Shown here: piece after piece, positions 1 to 8,300 of the stretch | Numbering within the stretch: position 1 is the stretch's first letter | Layout of the letters: every line of letters begins with the position of its first letter | Assembly: GCA_964624395.1 (NCBI GenBank) | Contig: CAZUWY010000028.1 | Location: 1-23,095 of the forward strand | Length of the DNA stretch: 23,095 nucleotides | DNA from: UBA1046 sp964624395 | GTDB lineage: Bacteria > Bacillota > Clostridia > Saccharofermentanales > DTU023 | Direction: 5' to 3' | Program-made: the position numbers and the translations under genes | The notes under the pieces: model-generated | Database searches by the model: none | The model's input: only the letters and a program-made list of their open reading frames with translations | What the model was told of the DNA's origin: nothing

Positions 1-46
1 TGAATAAGATTAAAGCAATACAAGCAATACAATTTCTGGTAACAGC

Positions 47-75
47 TTGACATTTTCAGCCCATATATCTAATAG
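47..75 (+). promoter_or_regulatory. Candidate sigma-A promoter for acpP
   Basis: A perfect TTGACA lies at 47-52. Possible -10 elements are TCTAAT at 68-73 (15-base spacer, 5 of 6 consensus bases) and TAATAG at 70-75 (17-base spacer, weaker match). The surrounding bases are A+T-rich and the acpP start lies about 60 bases downstream. The -35 is convincing but the -10 is ambiguous, so the exact start of transcription is uncertain. Confidence 0.45.
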
Positions 76-137
76 TATTATATCAATGCAGCTTGCTGCA
101 TTCTGTTACTGTTTATAAAACGGTTAGGAGGAAAAAA

Positions 138-377
138 ATGACGACTGAACAAATATTTGAGCATGTACGCGATATGCTTGCCGAGCAATTAAGGGTTGAC
201 CCGGATACAATTCAGATGGAAGCAAATTTTATTGACGATATGAATGCTGACTCTCTGGATATTGTTGAACTTGTGATGGCCATGGAACAAGAATTCGATA
301 TAGCCATTCCCGATGAGGAGGCTGAGCGGATTAAGACAGTGGGCGATGCCGTCGAGTTCATCAAAGCTAATATATAA
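138..377 (+). CDS. acpP: Acyl carrier protein
   Basis: Small acidic protein (79 aa) that carries growing fatty acyl chains on a phosphopantetheine arm during type II fatty acid synthesis in the cytoplasm. The prosthetic group would attach to Ser39 in the motif DSLD (residues 38-41), followed by the usual helix-II sequence IVELVMAMEQEFDI. Length matches the family. The ATG at 138 is chosen because AGGAGG (126-131) sits 6 bases upstream and the protein then starts like other ACPs; the reading frame stays open a further 15 codons upstream, but those residues have no family counterpart. It is bounded by its own promoter candidate and a strong terminator, so it is probably expressed separately from rnc at high level. 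The bases before it hold no supportable gene. Confidence 0.97.
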   Translation: MTTEQIFEHVRDMLAEQLRVDPDTIQMEANFIDDMNADSLDIVELVMAMEQEFDIAIPDEEAERIKTVGDAVEFIKANI

Positions 378-396
378 TTTCTGAATTCGATTTAAG

Positions 397-427
397 AGAG
401 CCCCTAGTAATCGTAGGGGCTCTTTTT
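397..427 (+). terminator. Rho-independent terminator after acpP
   Basis: A perfect 10-bp stem (AGAGCCCCTA at 397-406, TAGGGGCTCT at 414-423) with a 7-base loop runs directly into TTTTT. It lies 20 bases after the acpP stop and just before the rnc ribosome binding site. It should end most acpP transcripts; readthrough may feed rnc, because no separate rnc promoter is visible. Confidence 0.92.
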
Positions 428-443
428 AGGAAAGGATAGTATT

Positions 444-1208
444 TTGCAGGAAGTTAATTTGTCTGATCTAATGCAGATTATCTCTTATTCTTTCCAAGAT
501 CTCGGTTTACTGCAAACTGCCCTGACCCATTCAACCTTTGCCTATGAAAACCGGGGTGTTGAAGACAATGAGAGAATAGAATTTTTAGGTGATGCCATCC
601 TTCAGCTGGTGGTGAGCGAATATCTTTTTCGCCATGAGGGAAAATTAAAAGAAGGGCAGATGACAAAGATCCGCTCCCTTTTAGTTTGCGAACAGACTTT
701 GGCCAGGGTGGCTGAAGCGATCAAGCTCTCGAAGTTTTTGCGTCTGGGAAAAGGCGAGGAATTGACGGGCGGCAGAAAGAAAGCCTCCAATCTGGCCAAT
801 TCTGTCGAAGCAATAATAGGAGCTGTCTACCTGGATGGAGGCTTGGCAAAAGCTAGGCAGGTGGTACTGGGACTTTTAGACTCTTATCTGGAGCCCGCTG
901 TCAAGGGAAAAATCCAATACGATTTCAAAAGCAGGCTGCTAGAACTGGTCCAGTCTACCAGAGGGCAAAGCGTACTTAATTTTACTATCATTAAAGAAGA
1001 AGGTCCGGTTCACAACAGACTTTTTACTGCTGCTGCTGTTTTAGATGGTGTGGAAATTGTCAGCGGTGAAGGCAACAGCAAAAAGGAAGCCGAGCAAAAC
1101 GCCGCCAGAGAGGCCTTAAGCCTTATCTTTTGCGACACGGGCGGCTGTGACCTGATAGATAATCTGGAAGAGGAAGATCTTGACCAAGCAGACGGAGAAG
1201 TTAAATAA
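444..1208 (+). CDS. rnc: Ribonuclease III
   Basis: Endonuclease that cuts double-stranded RNA, processing rRNA precursors and structured mRNAs. The 254-aa protein has an N-terminal catalytic domain with the signature NERIEFLGD (residues 42-50, metal-binding E46 and D50) and the second acidic site in NSVEAIIGAVYLD (E122). A C-terminal dsRNA-binding domain spans about 158-230, followed by a short acidic tail. The position usually occupied by Asp just before the second site is Asn119. The start is TTG at 444 with AAAGGA 7 bases upstream; no ATG gives a full N-terminus. The stop overlaps the smc start by one base (TAATG), which suggests translational coupling. rnc-smc-ftsY is a conserved Bacillota arrangement. 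Confidence 0.96.
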   Translation: MQEVNLSDLMQIISYSFQDLGLLQTALTHSTFAYENRGVEDNERIEFLGDAILQLVVSEYLFRHEGKLKEGQMTKIRSLLVCEQTLARVAEAIKLSKFLRLGKGEELTGGRKKASNLANSVEAIIGAVYLDGGLAKARQVVLGLLDSYLEPAVKGKIQYDFKSRLLELVQSTRGQSVLNFTIIKEEGPVHNRLFTAAAVLDGVEIVSGEGNSKKEAEQNAAREALSLIFCDTGGCDLIDNLEEEDLDQADGEVK

Positions 1209-4200
1209 TGCATCTTAGTTCTTTAGAGATGCAGGGATTTAAATCCTTTCCCGAACGAACCCTGATTGAGTTTCACCAGGGCATTACTGCTATTGTCGGG
1301 CCCAACGGTTCGGGCAAATCCAATGTCACAGACGCCATTCGCTGGGTTTTAGGTGAACAAAGTGCCAGAAGCCTGCGCGGAGACAAGATGGAAGATATTG
1401 TCTTCAACGGCACTGCCAATAGAAGAGCAATGGGTTATGCCGAGGTGGCCATCAATCTGGACAACAGTGACCAGCTTTTGCCGGTTGAATACGAGCATGT
1501 GCGCATAGTCAGGCGCTACTACCGCTCCGGTGAAAGCGAGTATCTGATCAATCAGACGGTCTGTCGGCTGAAGGATATAATCTCCCTGCTGATGGATACA
1601 GGCATAGGTAGGGACGGTTATTCACTGGTCAGTCAGGGCAAGGTTGATGAGATCTTAAGTTCCAGATCTGAAGATAGAAGAAGGGTATTTGACGAGGCTT
1701 CAGGCATTGTAAAATTCAAGACCAGAAAAGAAGAGGCCAAAAGAAAGCTGGCCCAGACAGATGCCAATCTTTTACGCATCAATGATATCGCTGTTGAGAT
1801 TAGCAACAGGCTGCCTGAGCTCAAATGCCAGGCTGAAATAGCTAAAGATTATCTGGAGCTGGCCAAAGAGCATGATGAACTAGATATTGCCTTACTTTTA
1901 GAGCAGATTGAGAGTAGATCCACAGAAGCTAAGAAACTCAAAATCAATGTCAAGCAGCTGGCGGAGGATATCATTTCCTCTGAAGCAGATATTGCCGCGA
2001 TCAGAAAGAGAAATGAAGAGCTCGATTCTAGCAGCAAGGAAAAGGAAGATCTTTTAGATAATATCCGCAGCAAGCATCAAGACAAGCTGGAGCAGTTATC
2101 CTTATTGAAAAATAACAGCGGTCTGCTGCAGGAGCAAAACAAGCATCTGGCCAAGGAAGAGCAGGAGGCTGAGGCGGAAAAAGAGCGGATAGAGCGAAAT
2201 AAGGATCTGCTGGAAGCAGAAAAAGAGACCAGAGAACATAAAAGAAAAGTTTTAGAAAGGCAAAGGGAAGCCTTTTTGGGTCAGCTGGAACAGGTGGAAG
2301 GTGAATTTGCCGCTGTTTTAGAGAAGATGGATCTTCAGGCCAAGGAGCAAGACCAGCGCCGGCAAGACCTTTCTGCCGCCAGAGAAGAGATCTTTGCCTC
2401 GGACACAATCATTGCCAGAAATGAATCTGAGATTGAAATCCTGCAAAGGCAAAGTGAAAATCTGAAAGAGCTGGAAAATAAGCTTAATCTGGAGCTAGAA
2501 AGCCTGCAGAGAGGCAAGGAAAAACTGCTGGCTGAGATCAAGGCAAACGAAAAGCTAATTGTCAGCTCTGAATCTGAGAGCAAAAAGAAAGATCAGCTGC
2601 TGCAGACCAAAATACAAAATATTGCTCTTCTCGACAGTGAAAAGCAGCAGAATCTGCAAAATATCCGTGATCTTGAATACCAGCAGGAGACCTTAAAGAA
2701 GCTGGAGGATAGCTTGGAAGGCTACCAGGCGCCGGTCAAAAAGATCATGCAAAAAATTAGCAGAGACGAAAGCTTTGCTCCGGATGTCAAAGGGCCTTTA
2801 GGCTCTCTGGTTGAGGTCTTGCCGGAATATGAGATTGCCATTGAAGTGGCCATGGGTGCAAGCTCCAACCATATTGTGACTGAGAGTAAAAATAGTGCTC
2901 AAAAGATTATTTCCTGGCTGAAAGACAGTAATAGCGGGCGGGCAACATTCTTACCGATCGAAGTTATCAAGGCTAGAAAACTAGAGGAGAAAATACTGGC
3001 TACAGCTCAAGGCCAAGAGGGCTATCTTGGTCTGGCGAGTGAAATAATTGATTATCCAACAGAGATCAAAGGAATCGTAGGAAATATTTTGGGGCGGACA
3101 ATTGTCTGTGAAAATCTCACCCAGGCATTGGCCTTGGCGGAAAAGCTGGCCTATAGGGTTCGGATTGTAAGCCTGGCCGGCGAAATCATAAGCCCCGGCG
3201 GTTCCATAACCGGCGGCTCAATGATCAGATATTCCAGCGGCATTATCGGGCGCAGCGGCAAGATTATTAAGCTGGGCAGGCAGCTGGAAGATATTTTCGC
3301 CCAAGATCAAGAGCTGGATGAAAAGCTCGAACTGGCCAGAGATGAACTGAGACAAGAAGAAGAAGAGAGTGATCAGATCCTAAAAACGATTCAGGAAATT
3401 CAAAAATTAAACAATAATCTCTGGATTCAGACAGAGACAATTGAACATGACCAGGCCAAGCTGGAAGCGGATAAAGAACAAAATGAGGAGATGAAAAAGA
3501 GTCTTGCCAGTGAGATTTTTGAGCTGACAGAGGAAATTGAGCAGAAAAGAAAGGCAAGAAACGAAGAGAATCTTCTTTTACAAAAGCTGGCTGAAAAAAT
3601 TGAGCAAGAAAGCTCTTTAAGAGAGACAGATAAAGAAAGAAGAGATGAACTGAGAGAGAGACTTACCGATCTTAAAATCTCCGTAGGTTCAGTCGAGCAG
3701 TCTTTGGCAGGGATTATGGATTTTGTCACCCATCTCAAAGAGCAGGGCAAAGCCGATGAAGAAAAGAAGGAAAAGTTAACGGAAACGATCCTTGCAGCGG
3801 GCAGATTGAAGCTGGAAAATGAAATAAAACTAGCTTCCATCACCAAAGAGATCGATCTTATTAACTCAGAGCTGGGCAGATTTTCGCAAGATGTGGAAGA
3901 GATCTCCCAAGAGAGAGAGGAATTGCAGCAAGAAAAGCAAAGGCTTTACAAAAGCCTTGAAACCCAGACGGAAAGTCTTGCTGCCATCAAAGTTGAGCAT
4001 GGCAGGGTGGATGAATCCCTGATCCGGCTGGAGCAAAATACTGACCTGCTTAAAAACCGCCTCTGGGAAGATTACGAATTGACCTTTGCCAACGCCAATA
4101 AATACCGCCAGGAGCTTTCTAGCCCCCAAAAAAGCCAGAGAAGATTAAATCAGATCAAAGTTCAGATCAAGGAGCTAGGTCTTGTCAACACGGCAGCTGT

Positions 4201-4783
4201 TTCCGAATATGAGGCTCTGGTGGAGAGATTTGAATTTTTGAGCAGGCAAAAAGAGGATATTGAAAAATCCAGAAGTGAACTCACAGGCTTGATTGCGGAG
4301 CTGGATCAGGCGATGGAAGAGCAGTTTGATCAATACTTTTGCCAGATCAGCGCCAATTTTGATTTGGTCTTCAAAGAGCTCTTTGGCGGCGGTCAGGCTG
4401 AACTGATTCTAGCAGACGAGGAAGATTTACTTGCCACCGATATTTTGATCAAGGCACAGCCGCCCGGTAAGCGCCTGCAAAACTTAAGCCTTCTTTCCGG
4501 TGGGGAAAGAAGCCTCACCGCTATTGCTCTGCTTTTTGCCATCTTTAAGCTAAAGCCCGCCCCTTTTTGTGTCTTTGATGAAATTGAGTCCACCCTTGAT
4601 GATGCCAATGTCTTGAGATTTACTGACTACTTAAAGCGCTATGCAGATGAAACCCAGTTTATTTTAGTGACCCACAGGAAAGGTACTATGGAGGCTGCAG
4701 AGCGTCTCTACGGGGTGACCATGCAAGAAAGAGGGGTCTCCAGCATCTACTCACTGAAATTGGCCGATTACCAGGCGGGCTGA
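1208..4783 (+). CDS. smc: Chromosome segregation ATPase Smc
   Basis: Core ATPase of the Smc-ScpAB condensin, which extrudes DNA loops and separates newly replicated origins. The 1191-aa length is typical. Walker A GPNGSGKS lies at residues 31-38. Long heptad-rich coiled coils (about 170-500 and 690-1020, dominated by E, K, L and Q) flank a hinge domain at about 505-685 that contains the glycine-rich stretch GGSITGGS. The C-terminal head carries the ABC signature LSGGE (1096-1100), Walker B with D1124 and E1125, and the closing motif GVTMQERGVS. It overlaps the rnc stop by one base and is followed 26 bases later by ftsY. No scpA or scpB is in the window. Several long reading frames antisense to the coiled coil are composition artefacts. 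Confidence 0.97.
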   Translation: MHLSSLEMQGFKSFPERTLIEFHQGITAIVGPNGSGKSNVTDAIRWVLGEQSARSLRGDKMEDIVFNGTANRRAMGYAEVAINLDNSDQLLPVEYEHVRIVRRYYRSGESEYLINQTVCRLKDIISLLMDTGIGRDGYSLVSQGKVDEILSSRSEDRRRVFDEASGIVKFKTRKEEAKRKLAQTDANLLRINDIAVEISNRLPELKCQAEIAKDYLELAKEHDELDIALLLEQIESRSTEAKKLKINVKQLAEDIISSEADIAAIRKRNEELDSSSKEKEDLLDNIRSKHQDKLEQLSLLKNNSGLLQEQNKHLAKEEQEAEAEKERIERNKDLLEAEKETREHKRKVLERQREAFLGQLEQVEGEFAAVLEKMDLQAKEQDQRRQDLSAAREEIFASDTIIARNESEIEILQRQSENLKELENKLNLELESLQRGKEKLLAEIKANEKLIVSSESESKKKDQLLQTKIQNIALLDSEKQQNLQNIRDLEYQQETLKKLEDSLEGYQAPVKKIMQKISRDESFAPDVKGPLGSLVEVLPEYEIAIEVAMGASSNHIVTESKNSAQKIISWLKDSNSGRATFLPIEVIKARKLEEKILATAQGQEGYLGLASEIIDYPTEIKGIVGNILGRTIVCENLTQALALAEKLAYRVRIVSLAGEIISPGGSITGGSMIRYSSGIIGRSGKIIKLGRQLEDIFAQDQELDEKLELARDELRQEEEESDQILKTIQEIQKLNNNLWIQTETIEHDQAKLEADKEQNEEMKKSLASEIFELTEEIEQKRKARNEENLLLQKLAEKIEQESSLRETDKERRDELRERLTDLKISVGSVEQSLAGIMDFVTHLKEQGKADEEKKEKLTETILAAGRLKLENEIKLASITKEIDLINSELGRFSQDVEEISQEREELQQEKQRLYKSLETQTESLAAIKVEHGRVDESLIRLEQNTDLLKNRLWEDYELTFANANKYRQELSSPQKSQRRLNQIKVQIKELGLVNTAAVSEYEALVERFEFLSRQKEDIEKSRSELTGLIAELDQAMEEQFDQYFCQISANFDLVFKELFGGGQAELILADEEDLLATDILIKAQPPGKRLQNLSLLSGGERSLTAIALLFAIFKLKPAPFCVFDEIESTLDDANVLRFTDYLKRYADETQFILVTHRKGTMEAAERLYGVTMQERGVSSIYSLKLADYQAG

Positions 4784-4809
4784 GTTTAGATTTAAAAGGA
4801 GCGATAACG

Positions 4810-5727
4810 ATGAGCCTATTGGATAAATTCAGCAGGGGACTTGCTAAAACCAGGCAGGCGGTGACAGAGGGCTTTAATCGTCTGGCGGCAAATTTTGGCG
4901 TCTTTGACGAGGAGTTTTTAGATGAGCTGGAAATGATCCTGGTCCAAGCTGACTGCGGTATCAATACAGCTATTAAACTGACAGATTCCATCCGCGACAA
5001 AATTCGCGCCGAAGGCAAGGTTGAGCGCAGCTATATCTTGCAAAGTCTCAAGCAGGACATGCTGGAAATTCTTAAGACCAAAACTCTTGACCTTGCCAGT
5101 GGACGATTAAATATTATCTTTATGATTGGGGTAAACGGCACTGGCAAAACCACTACAGCGGCCAAAATTGCCTATCTGCAGCAAAAGAACAATCTCAATA
5201 CCATGCTCGCAGCGGCCGATACCTTCCGGGCTGCAGCCATTGAACAGCTGGTTCACTGGGCTCAAAGGGTTAATGTGCCTGTAATTTCAAACCCTTTGGG
5301 GTCAGATCCCTCCTCCGTGGTATTCGACGCCCTGCAGTCGGCCAAAGCAAGATCTGTAGACCTTTTGATCATTGATACAGCGGGCAGACTGCACAATAAA
5401 CCAAATCTGATGAGCGAGATGGAAAAGATGAACCGTGTCGCCAGACGAGAAGGGGAGGAGGTCGGGGCGGTAATCCATAATCTTTTGGTTTTGGATGCCA
5501 CCAGCGGGCAAAATGCTGTTATCCAGGCCAGGGCATTCAATGAAATTACGGCTCTCGATGGTTTGATCATCACTAAACTGGATGGCAATGCCAAGGGCGG
5601 AATCGCTTTGGCTGTTGCTGATGAAACCTCCATCCCGCTGGTATATGCAGGTTTGGGGGAGGATGTTGATGATCTGGCTCCCTTTGACAGCAAACTGTTT
5701 GTCGATTCTTTATTGCCTGAATTTTAA
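4810..5727 (+). CDS. ftsY: Signal recognition particle receptor FtsY
   Basis: SRP receptor GTPase that docks ribosome-SRP complexes at the membrane for co-translational insertion. The 305-aa protein is essentially an NG domain without the long acidic A region of the E. coli protein, as is usual in Gram-positives. A helical N domain (about 1-95) precedes the GTPase with G1 GVNGTGKTTT (107-116), the DTFRAAA insertion motif (137-143), G3 DTAGR (189-193) and G4 TKLDGNAKGG (255-264). The C-terminal GLGEDVDDLAPFD is diagnostic of FtsY rather than Ffh. ATG at 4810 follows AGGAG in the smc-ftsY gap. It lies between smc and ylxM-ffh, so both SRP GTPases are close together. Confidence 0.97.
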   Translation: MSLLDKFSRGLAKTRQAVTEGFNRLAANFGVFDEEFLDELEMILVQADCGINTAIKLTDSIRDKIRAEGKVERSYILQSLKQDMLEILKTKTLDLASGRLNIIFMIGVNGTGKTTTAAKIAYLQQKNNLNTMLAAADTFRAAAIEQLVHWAQRVNVPVISNPLGSDPSSVVFDALQSAKARSVDLLIIDTAGRLHNKPNLMSEMEKMNRVARREGEEVGAVIHNLLVLDATSGQNAVIQARAFNEITALDGLIITKLDGNAKGGIALAVADETSIPLVYAGLGEDVDDLAPFDSKLFVDSLLPEF

Positions 5728-5728
5728 T

Positions 5729-5774
5729 GCTGTCAATATTTTATCTTGACAGCTGATCGTTTTTTATTTATTCT
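5729..5774 (+). promoter_or_regulatory. Hairpin overlapping a candidate promoter before ylxM
   Basis: An 8-bp perfect inverted repeat (GCTGTCAA at 5729-5736, TTGACAGC at 5746-5753, 9-base loop) begins just after the ftsY stop and is followed 6 bases later by a T-rich run, so it may act as a weak terminator. Its right arm contains a perfect -35 TTGACA (5746-5751); 17 bases further is TATTCT (5769-5774), a 4 of 6 match to a -10. The same DNA could end ftsY transcripts and start ylxM-ffh transcripts. Both roles are inferred. Confidence 0.45.
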
Positions 5775-5780
5775 TAGCTC

Positions 5781-6158
5781 ATGTCCTGGACAATAGAGCA
5801 AGAATACGGGCATCTGCATATCTGCACTTTGCTGGATTTTTATGGCAATCTTTTGAGCGCAAGGCAAAAAGAGATCATGGGCCTGTTTTATTATGAGGAT
5901 CTATCCCTTTTTGAGATCTCCCAGCTCAAAAATATCTCCAGGCAGGCGGCAAATTCCATTATTCACCGGGCAGTGGATAAATTAAAAGATATTGATCAGG
6001 CTCTGGGGCTGATGCAAAACTACCAGCAAAATAAAGTCTTGCGCTCAGAGCTAAAAAGAGCGATTGAACTGCAGGACTGGCTTAAAGTTACTGAGGTATA
6101 TAAGCTCTGGCAAGAGATTGAAGAGGCCAGAGGAGAGAGTTTAGATAAGGATGATTAG
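5781..6158 (+). CDS. ylxM: YlxM family SRP-associated helix-turn-helix protein
   Basis: Small protein (125 aa) of the YlxM/UPF0122 family, encoded beside ffh in Bacillota and thought to bind or modulate the SRP; its biochemical role is poorly defined. Residues about 17-70 (from LLDFYGNLLSARQKEIM through SRQAANSIIHRAVDKL) match the family's sigma-70 region-4-like helix-turn-helix, and the rest is predicted helical and charged. The ATG at 5781 is the first possible start, because the upstream in-frame codon 5775-5777 is TAG, and no Shine-Dalgarno sequence precedes it. With the candidate promoter at 5746-5774 the transcript would begin near the ATG itself, so translation may be leaderless. It ends 8 bases before ffh. 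Confidence 0.9.
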   Translation: MSWTIEQEYGHLHICTLLDFYGNLLSARQKEIMGLFYYEDLSLFEISQLKNISRQAANSIIHRAVDKLKDIDQALGLMQNYQQNKVLRSELKRAIELQDWLKVTEVYKLWQEIEEARGESLDKDD

Positions 6159-6166
6159 GAGATCAT

Positions 6167-7507
6167 ATGGCTTTATTTTCTGGTTTATCTGATAAATTAC
6201 AGGCTATCACCAGTAGGATGGGCGGCAAGAGCAGGATCACTGAAAAAGATCTCAAGGAGATGATGCGTGAGATCAGGCTGGCTCTATTAGAAGCTGATGT
6301 CCATTACCAGGTGGTTAAGGATCTGACCAGTGAGATTTCAAGCAAGGCAGAGGGTGCGGAAGTAATTAAAAGCATCACCCCCGGCCAGCAGATAGTAAAG
6401 ATTGTTCATGATTCTCTTACGGAGATTTTGGGGGGCAGCGAGAGCAAGCTGGCGGTGAGCCCCAAAGGTTTCAGCGTCTATATGCTCTATGGCTTGCAGG
6501 GGGCGGGTAAAACCACCACTGCCGCCAAACTGGCCTATTATTTGAAAAATCAGGGCAAAAAACCGATCCTGACCTCGGTGGACGTGCACAGGCCGGCTGC
6601 CGCTGATCAGCTGAAGATCCTGGCCGAACAAATTGATGTTCCCTGCTATATCAACAAGGAAGAAAAGAGAGCAGAATTAATTGCCGAAGAAGCCATGGCA
6701 AGAGGGCGTTACCTGCTCTGTGACTGCCTGATTGTCGATACTGCGGGCCGCATGACCATTGACAAAGAGATGATGCAAGAACTGCGAGATATTGCCGCAG
6801 TGGTTAAACCGGATGAAAAATTATTAATCGTTGATGCCATGATCGGCCAGGAGGCCGTCAACATCGCACTTGAATTTGAACAAGAAATTGGCCTGGACGG
6901 CTTTGTCATGACCAAGCTCGACGGCGATGCCAGAGGCGGTGCCGCCCTGTCGATTAGAAGGATTACAGGGAAGCCGGTCAAACTGGTCGGCATGGGTGAA
7001 AAGATAGACCAGCTGGAGGTTTTTCATCCGGAGAGGATGGCTTCCAGAATTCTGGGGATGGGTGATGTCTTAAGTCTGGTTGAGAAGGCATCTTTGCGCC
7101 TGGATGAGGAAAAGGCGCAAAAAACACTCGAGCGCTTGAAAAAGAACCAGTTTACCCTTCAGGATATGCTCGATCAGCTGGAGCAGGTAAAGAATATGGG
7201 TTCCTTGCAGGATATGATGGCTATGATTCCCGGGGCCGGAAAAATCAAGGACGCCGAGATAGACGAGAGAGAATTCGACCGCTTTGCTGCCATTATCCGT
7301 TCGATGACAGTTAAAGAGAGAAACAATCATAAATTGCTCAATGCCAGCAGAAGAAAGCGGATCGCTTCAGGTTCGGGCACATCTATTCAGGAAGTGAACA
7401 GACTTGTGCGCCAGTATGAACAGATGCAAAAAATGATGAAGCAGTTCGCAAGTTTTGGCATGGGCGGTAAAAAAGGTTTAGCCGGCAGATTTGGCTTGCA
7501 TTTTTAA
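6167..7507 (+). CDS. ffh: Signal recognition particle protein Ffh
   Basis: SRP54-type GTPase that binds signal sequences emerging from the ribosome and, with SRP RNA, delivers them to FtsY. The 446-aa protein has an N domain (about 1-95), G1 GLQGAGKT (109-116), the VDVHRPAAADQL insertion motif (138-149), G3 DTAGR (191-195) and G4 TKLDGDARGG (249-258). The methionine-rich M domain (about 325-430) includes the RNA-binding RRKRIASGSGTS segment and several Met clusters for signal-sequence binding. The start at 6167 has TAGGAG at a good distance, overlapping the ylxM stop. The SRP RNA gene is not in this window. The gene sits in the ftsY-ylxM-ffh-rpsP order common in Bacillota. Confidence 0.97.
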   Translation: MALFSGLSDKLQAITSRMGGKSRITEKDLKEMMREIRLALLEADVHYQVVKDLTSEISSKAEGAEVIKSITPGQQIVKIVHDSLTEILGGSESKLAVSPKGFSVYMLYGLQGAGKTTTAAKLAYYLKNQGKKPILTSVDVHRPAAADQLKILAEQIDVPCYINKEEKRAELIAEEAMARGRYLLCDCLIVDTAGRMTIDKEMMQELRDIAAVVKPDEKLLIVDAMIGQEAVNIALEFEQEIGLDGFVMTKLDGDARGGAALSIRRITGKPVKLVGMGEKIDQLEVFHPERMASRILGMGDVLSLVEKASLRLDEEKAQKTLERLKKNQFTLQDMLDQLEQVKNMGSLQDMMAMIPGAGKIKDAEIDEREFDRFAAIIRSMTVKERNNHKLLNASRRKRIASGSGTSIQEVNRLVRQYEQMQKMMKQFASFGMGGKKGLAGRFGLHF

Positions 7508-7553
7508 GCAGATAAATCGCTGAGTAAATATATTTTCATTTTTGGAGGAAAAA

Positions 7554-8063
7554 ATGGCAGTAAAAATTCGATTGAAGCGCACAGGCGCAAAAAAACAACC
7601 GAGCTATCGGGTAGTTGTGGCAGATTCCAGATCACCTCGTGATGGCAGATTCATCCAAGAGATCGGCTATTATAATCCGCAGGCAAATCCCAAGCTCTTA
7701 AAAATTGACGAAGAAGCGGCCAAATACTGGCTGTCAAAAGGAGCCCAGCCTACAGATACCGTGAGAAGTCTTTTGAAGCGACTCGGTATTTTAGAGGATA
7801 GTAAAAAGGCCAAAGCAAAGGCTGAGCCAGCTGCAGGGGAAGCAAAGGTTGAGATAGCTGGAGAAGAAGTAAAGGCTGAGACAGTTGCAGCTGAAGCAAA
7901 GGCAGATGTAGACGCTGTTGCAATGGAAGCTGAAGCTGCTGTAGAGGCGGGTGAAGAAGGGCTTTTAGCAGCAGAAGCAGATGCCGAGCAAGAGCTTGAG
8001 GCCGAAGATCTAGCTGGCGCAGCTAAGGCTTCTGAAGCTATTTCTGAGGATGAAGAAAAATGA
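7554..8063 (+). CDS. rpsP: Ribosomal protein S16 with acidic C-terminal extension
   Basis: Small-subunit protein S16, which binds 16S rRNA early in 30S assembly. Residues 1-82 are a complete, canonical S16 (MAVKIRLKRTGAKKQPSYR at the start, RDGRFIQEIGYYNP at 29-42, then the LLKRLGIL end at 73-80). The protein then continues to 169 aa, about twice the usual length. The extra 79 residues (91-169) are about 25 Ala and 21 Glu, with 5 Asp and 5 Lys, so strongly negative and probably disordered, with imperfect repeats such as GEAKVE, GEEVKAE and AAEAKAD. ATG at 7554 is chosen because GGAGG lies just upstream; an in-frame TTG at 7542 overlaps that site. The stop overlaps khpA by ATGA. The tail is in frame and uninterrupted, so it looks real. 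Confidence 0.95.
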   Translation: MAVKIRLKRTGAKKQPSYRVVVADSRSPRDGRFIQEIGYYNPQANPKLLKIDEEAAKYWLSKGAQPTDTVRSLLKRLGILEDSKKAKAKAEPAAGEAKVEIAGEEVKAETVAAEAKADVDAVAMEAEAAVEAGEEGLLAAEADAEQELEAEDLAGAAKASEAISEDEEK

Positions 8064-8290
8064 AGAGTTTCCTGAGAGAGCTAATTGTTCCTTTAGTTCG
8101 CTATCCGGAAGATATCTCCATCAGAAGCGTGGACAGGAATCGGCAGCAGATCTTTGAGATCAGAGTGGCGGCTGAAGATATGGGCCGGGTGATCGGCCGG
8201 GGCGGGAAACGCGCCAATGCTATCCGTGCGATCATGAAAGCCAGAGGTCTTCAAGAAGGAAGCCGCGTTCTGGTCGAAATTATAGATTGA
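8060..8290 (+). CDS. khpA: KH-domain RNA-binding protein KhpA (YlqC)
   Basis: A 76-aa single KH-domain protein. The nucleic-acid-binding GxxG loop is GRGG (residues 46-49) in the context MGRVIGRGGKRANAIRAIM, which matches the family that forms a heterodimer with KhpB and binds many RNAs in Gram-positive bacteria. The fold is the short KH type expected for this size. Its start codon overlaps the rpsP stop (ATGA), so translation is probably coupled to S16. Position between rpsP and rimM is the conserved Bacillota arrangement. The name rests on the family motif and this context. Confidence 0.93.
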   Translation: MKSFLRELIVPLVRYPEDISIRSVDRNRQQIFEIRVAAEDMGRVIGRGGKRANAIRAIMKARGLQEGSRVLVEIID

Positions 8291-8300
8291 GGGATCAGCT

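Noticed and set aside
93..137. Upstream extension of acpP
   Set aside because: The 15 added residues have no counterpart in ACPs, and the AGGAGG site clearly serves the ATG at 138.
2028..3846. Long - strand reading frames inside smc (for example 3427-3846 and 2028-2408)
   Set aside because: They lie antisense to the coiled-coil coding region, have Ser/Leu-biased composition typical of the reverse of E/K-rich codons, lack ribosome binding sites and resemble no family.
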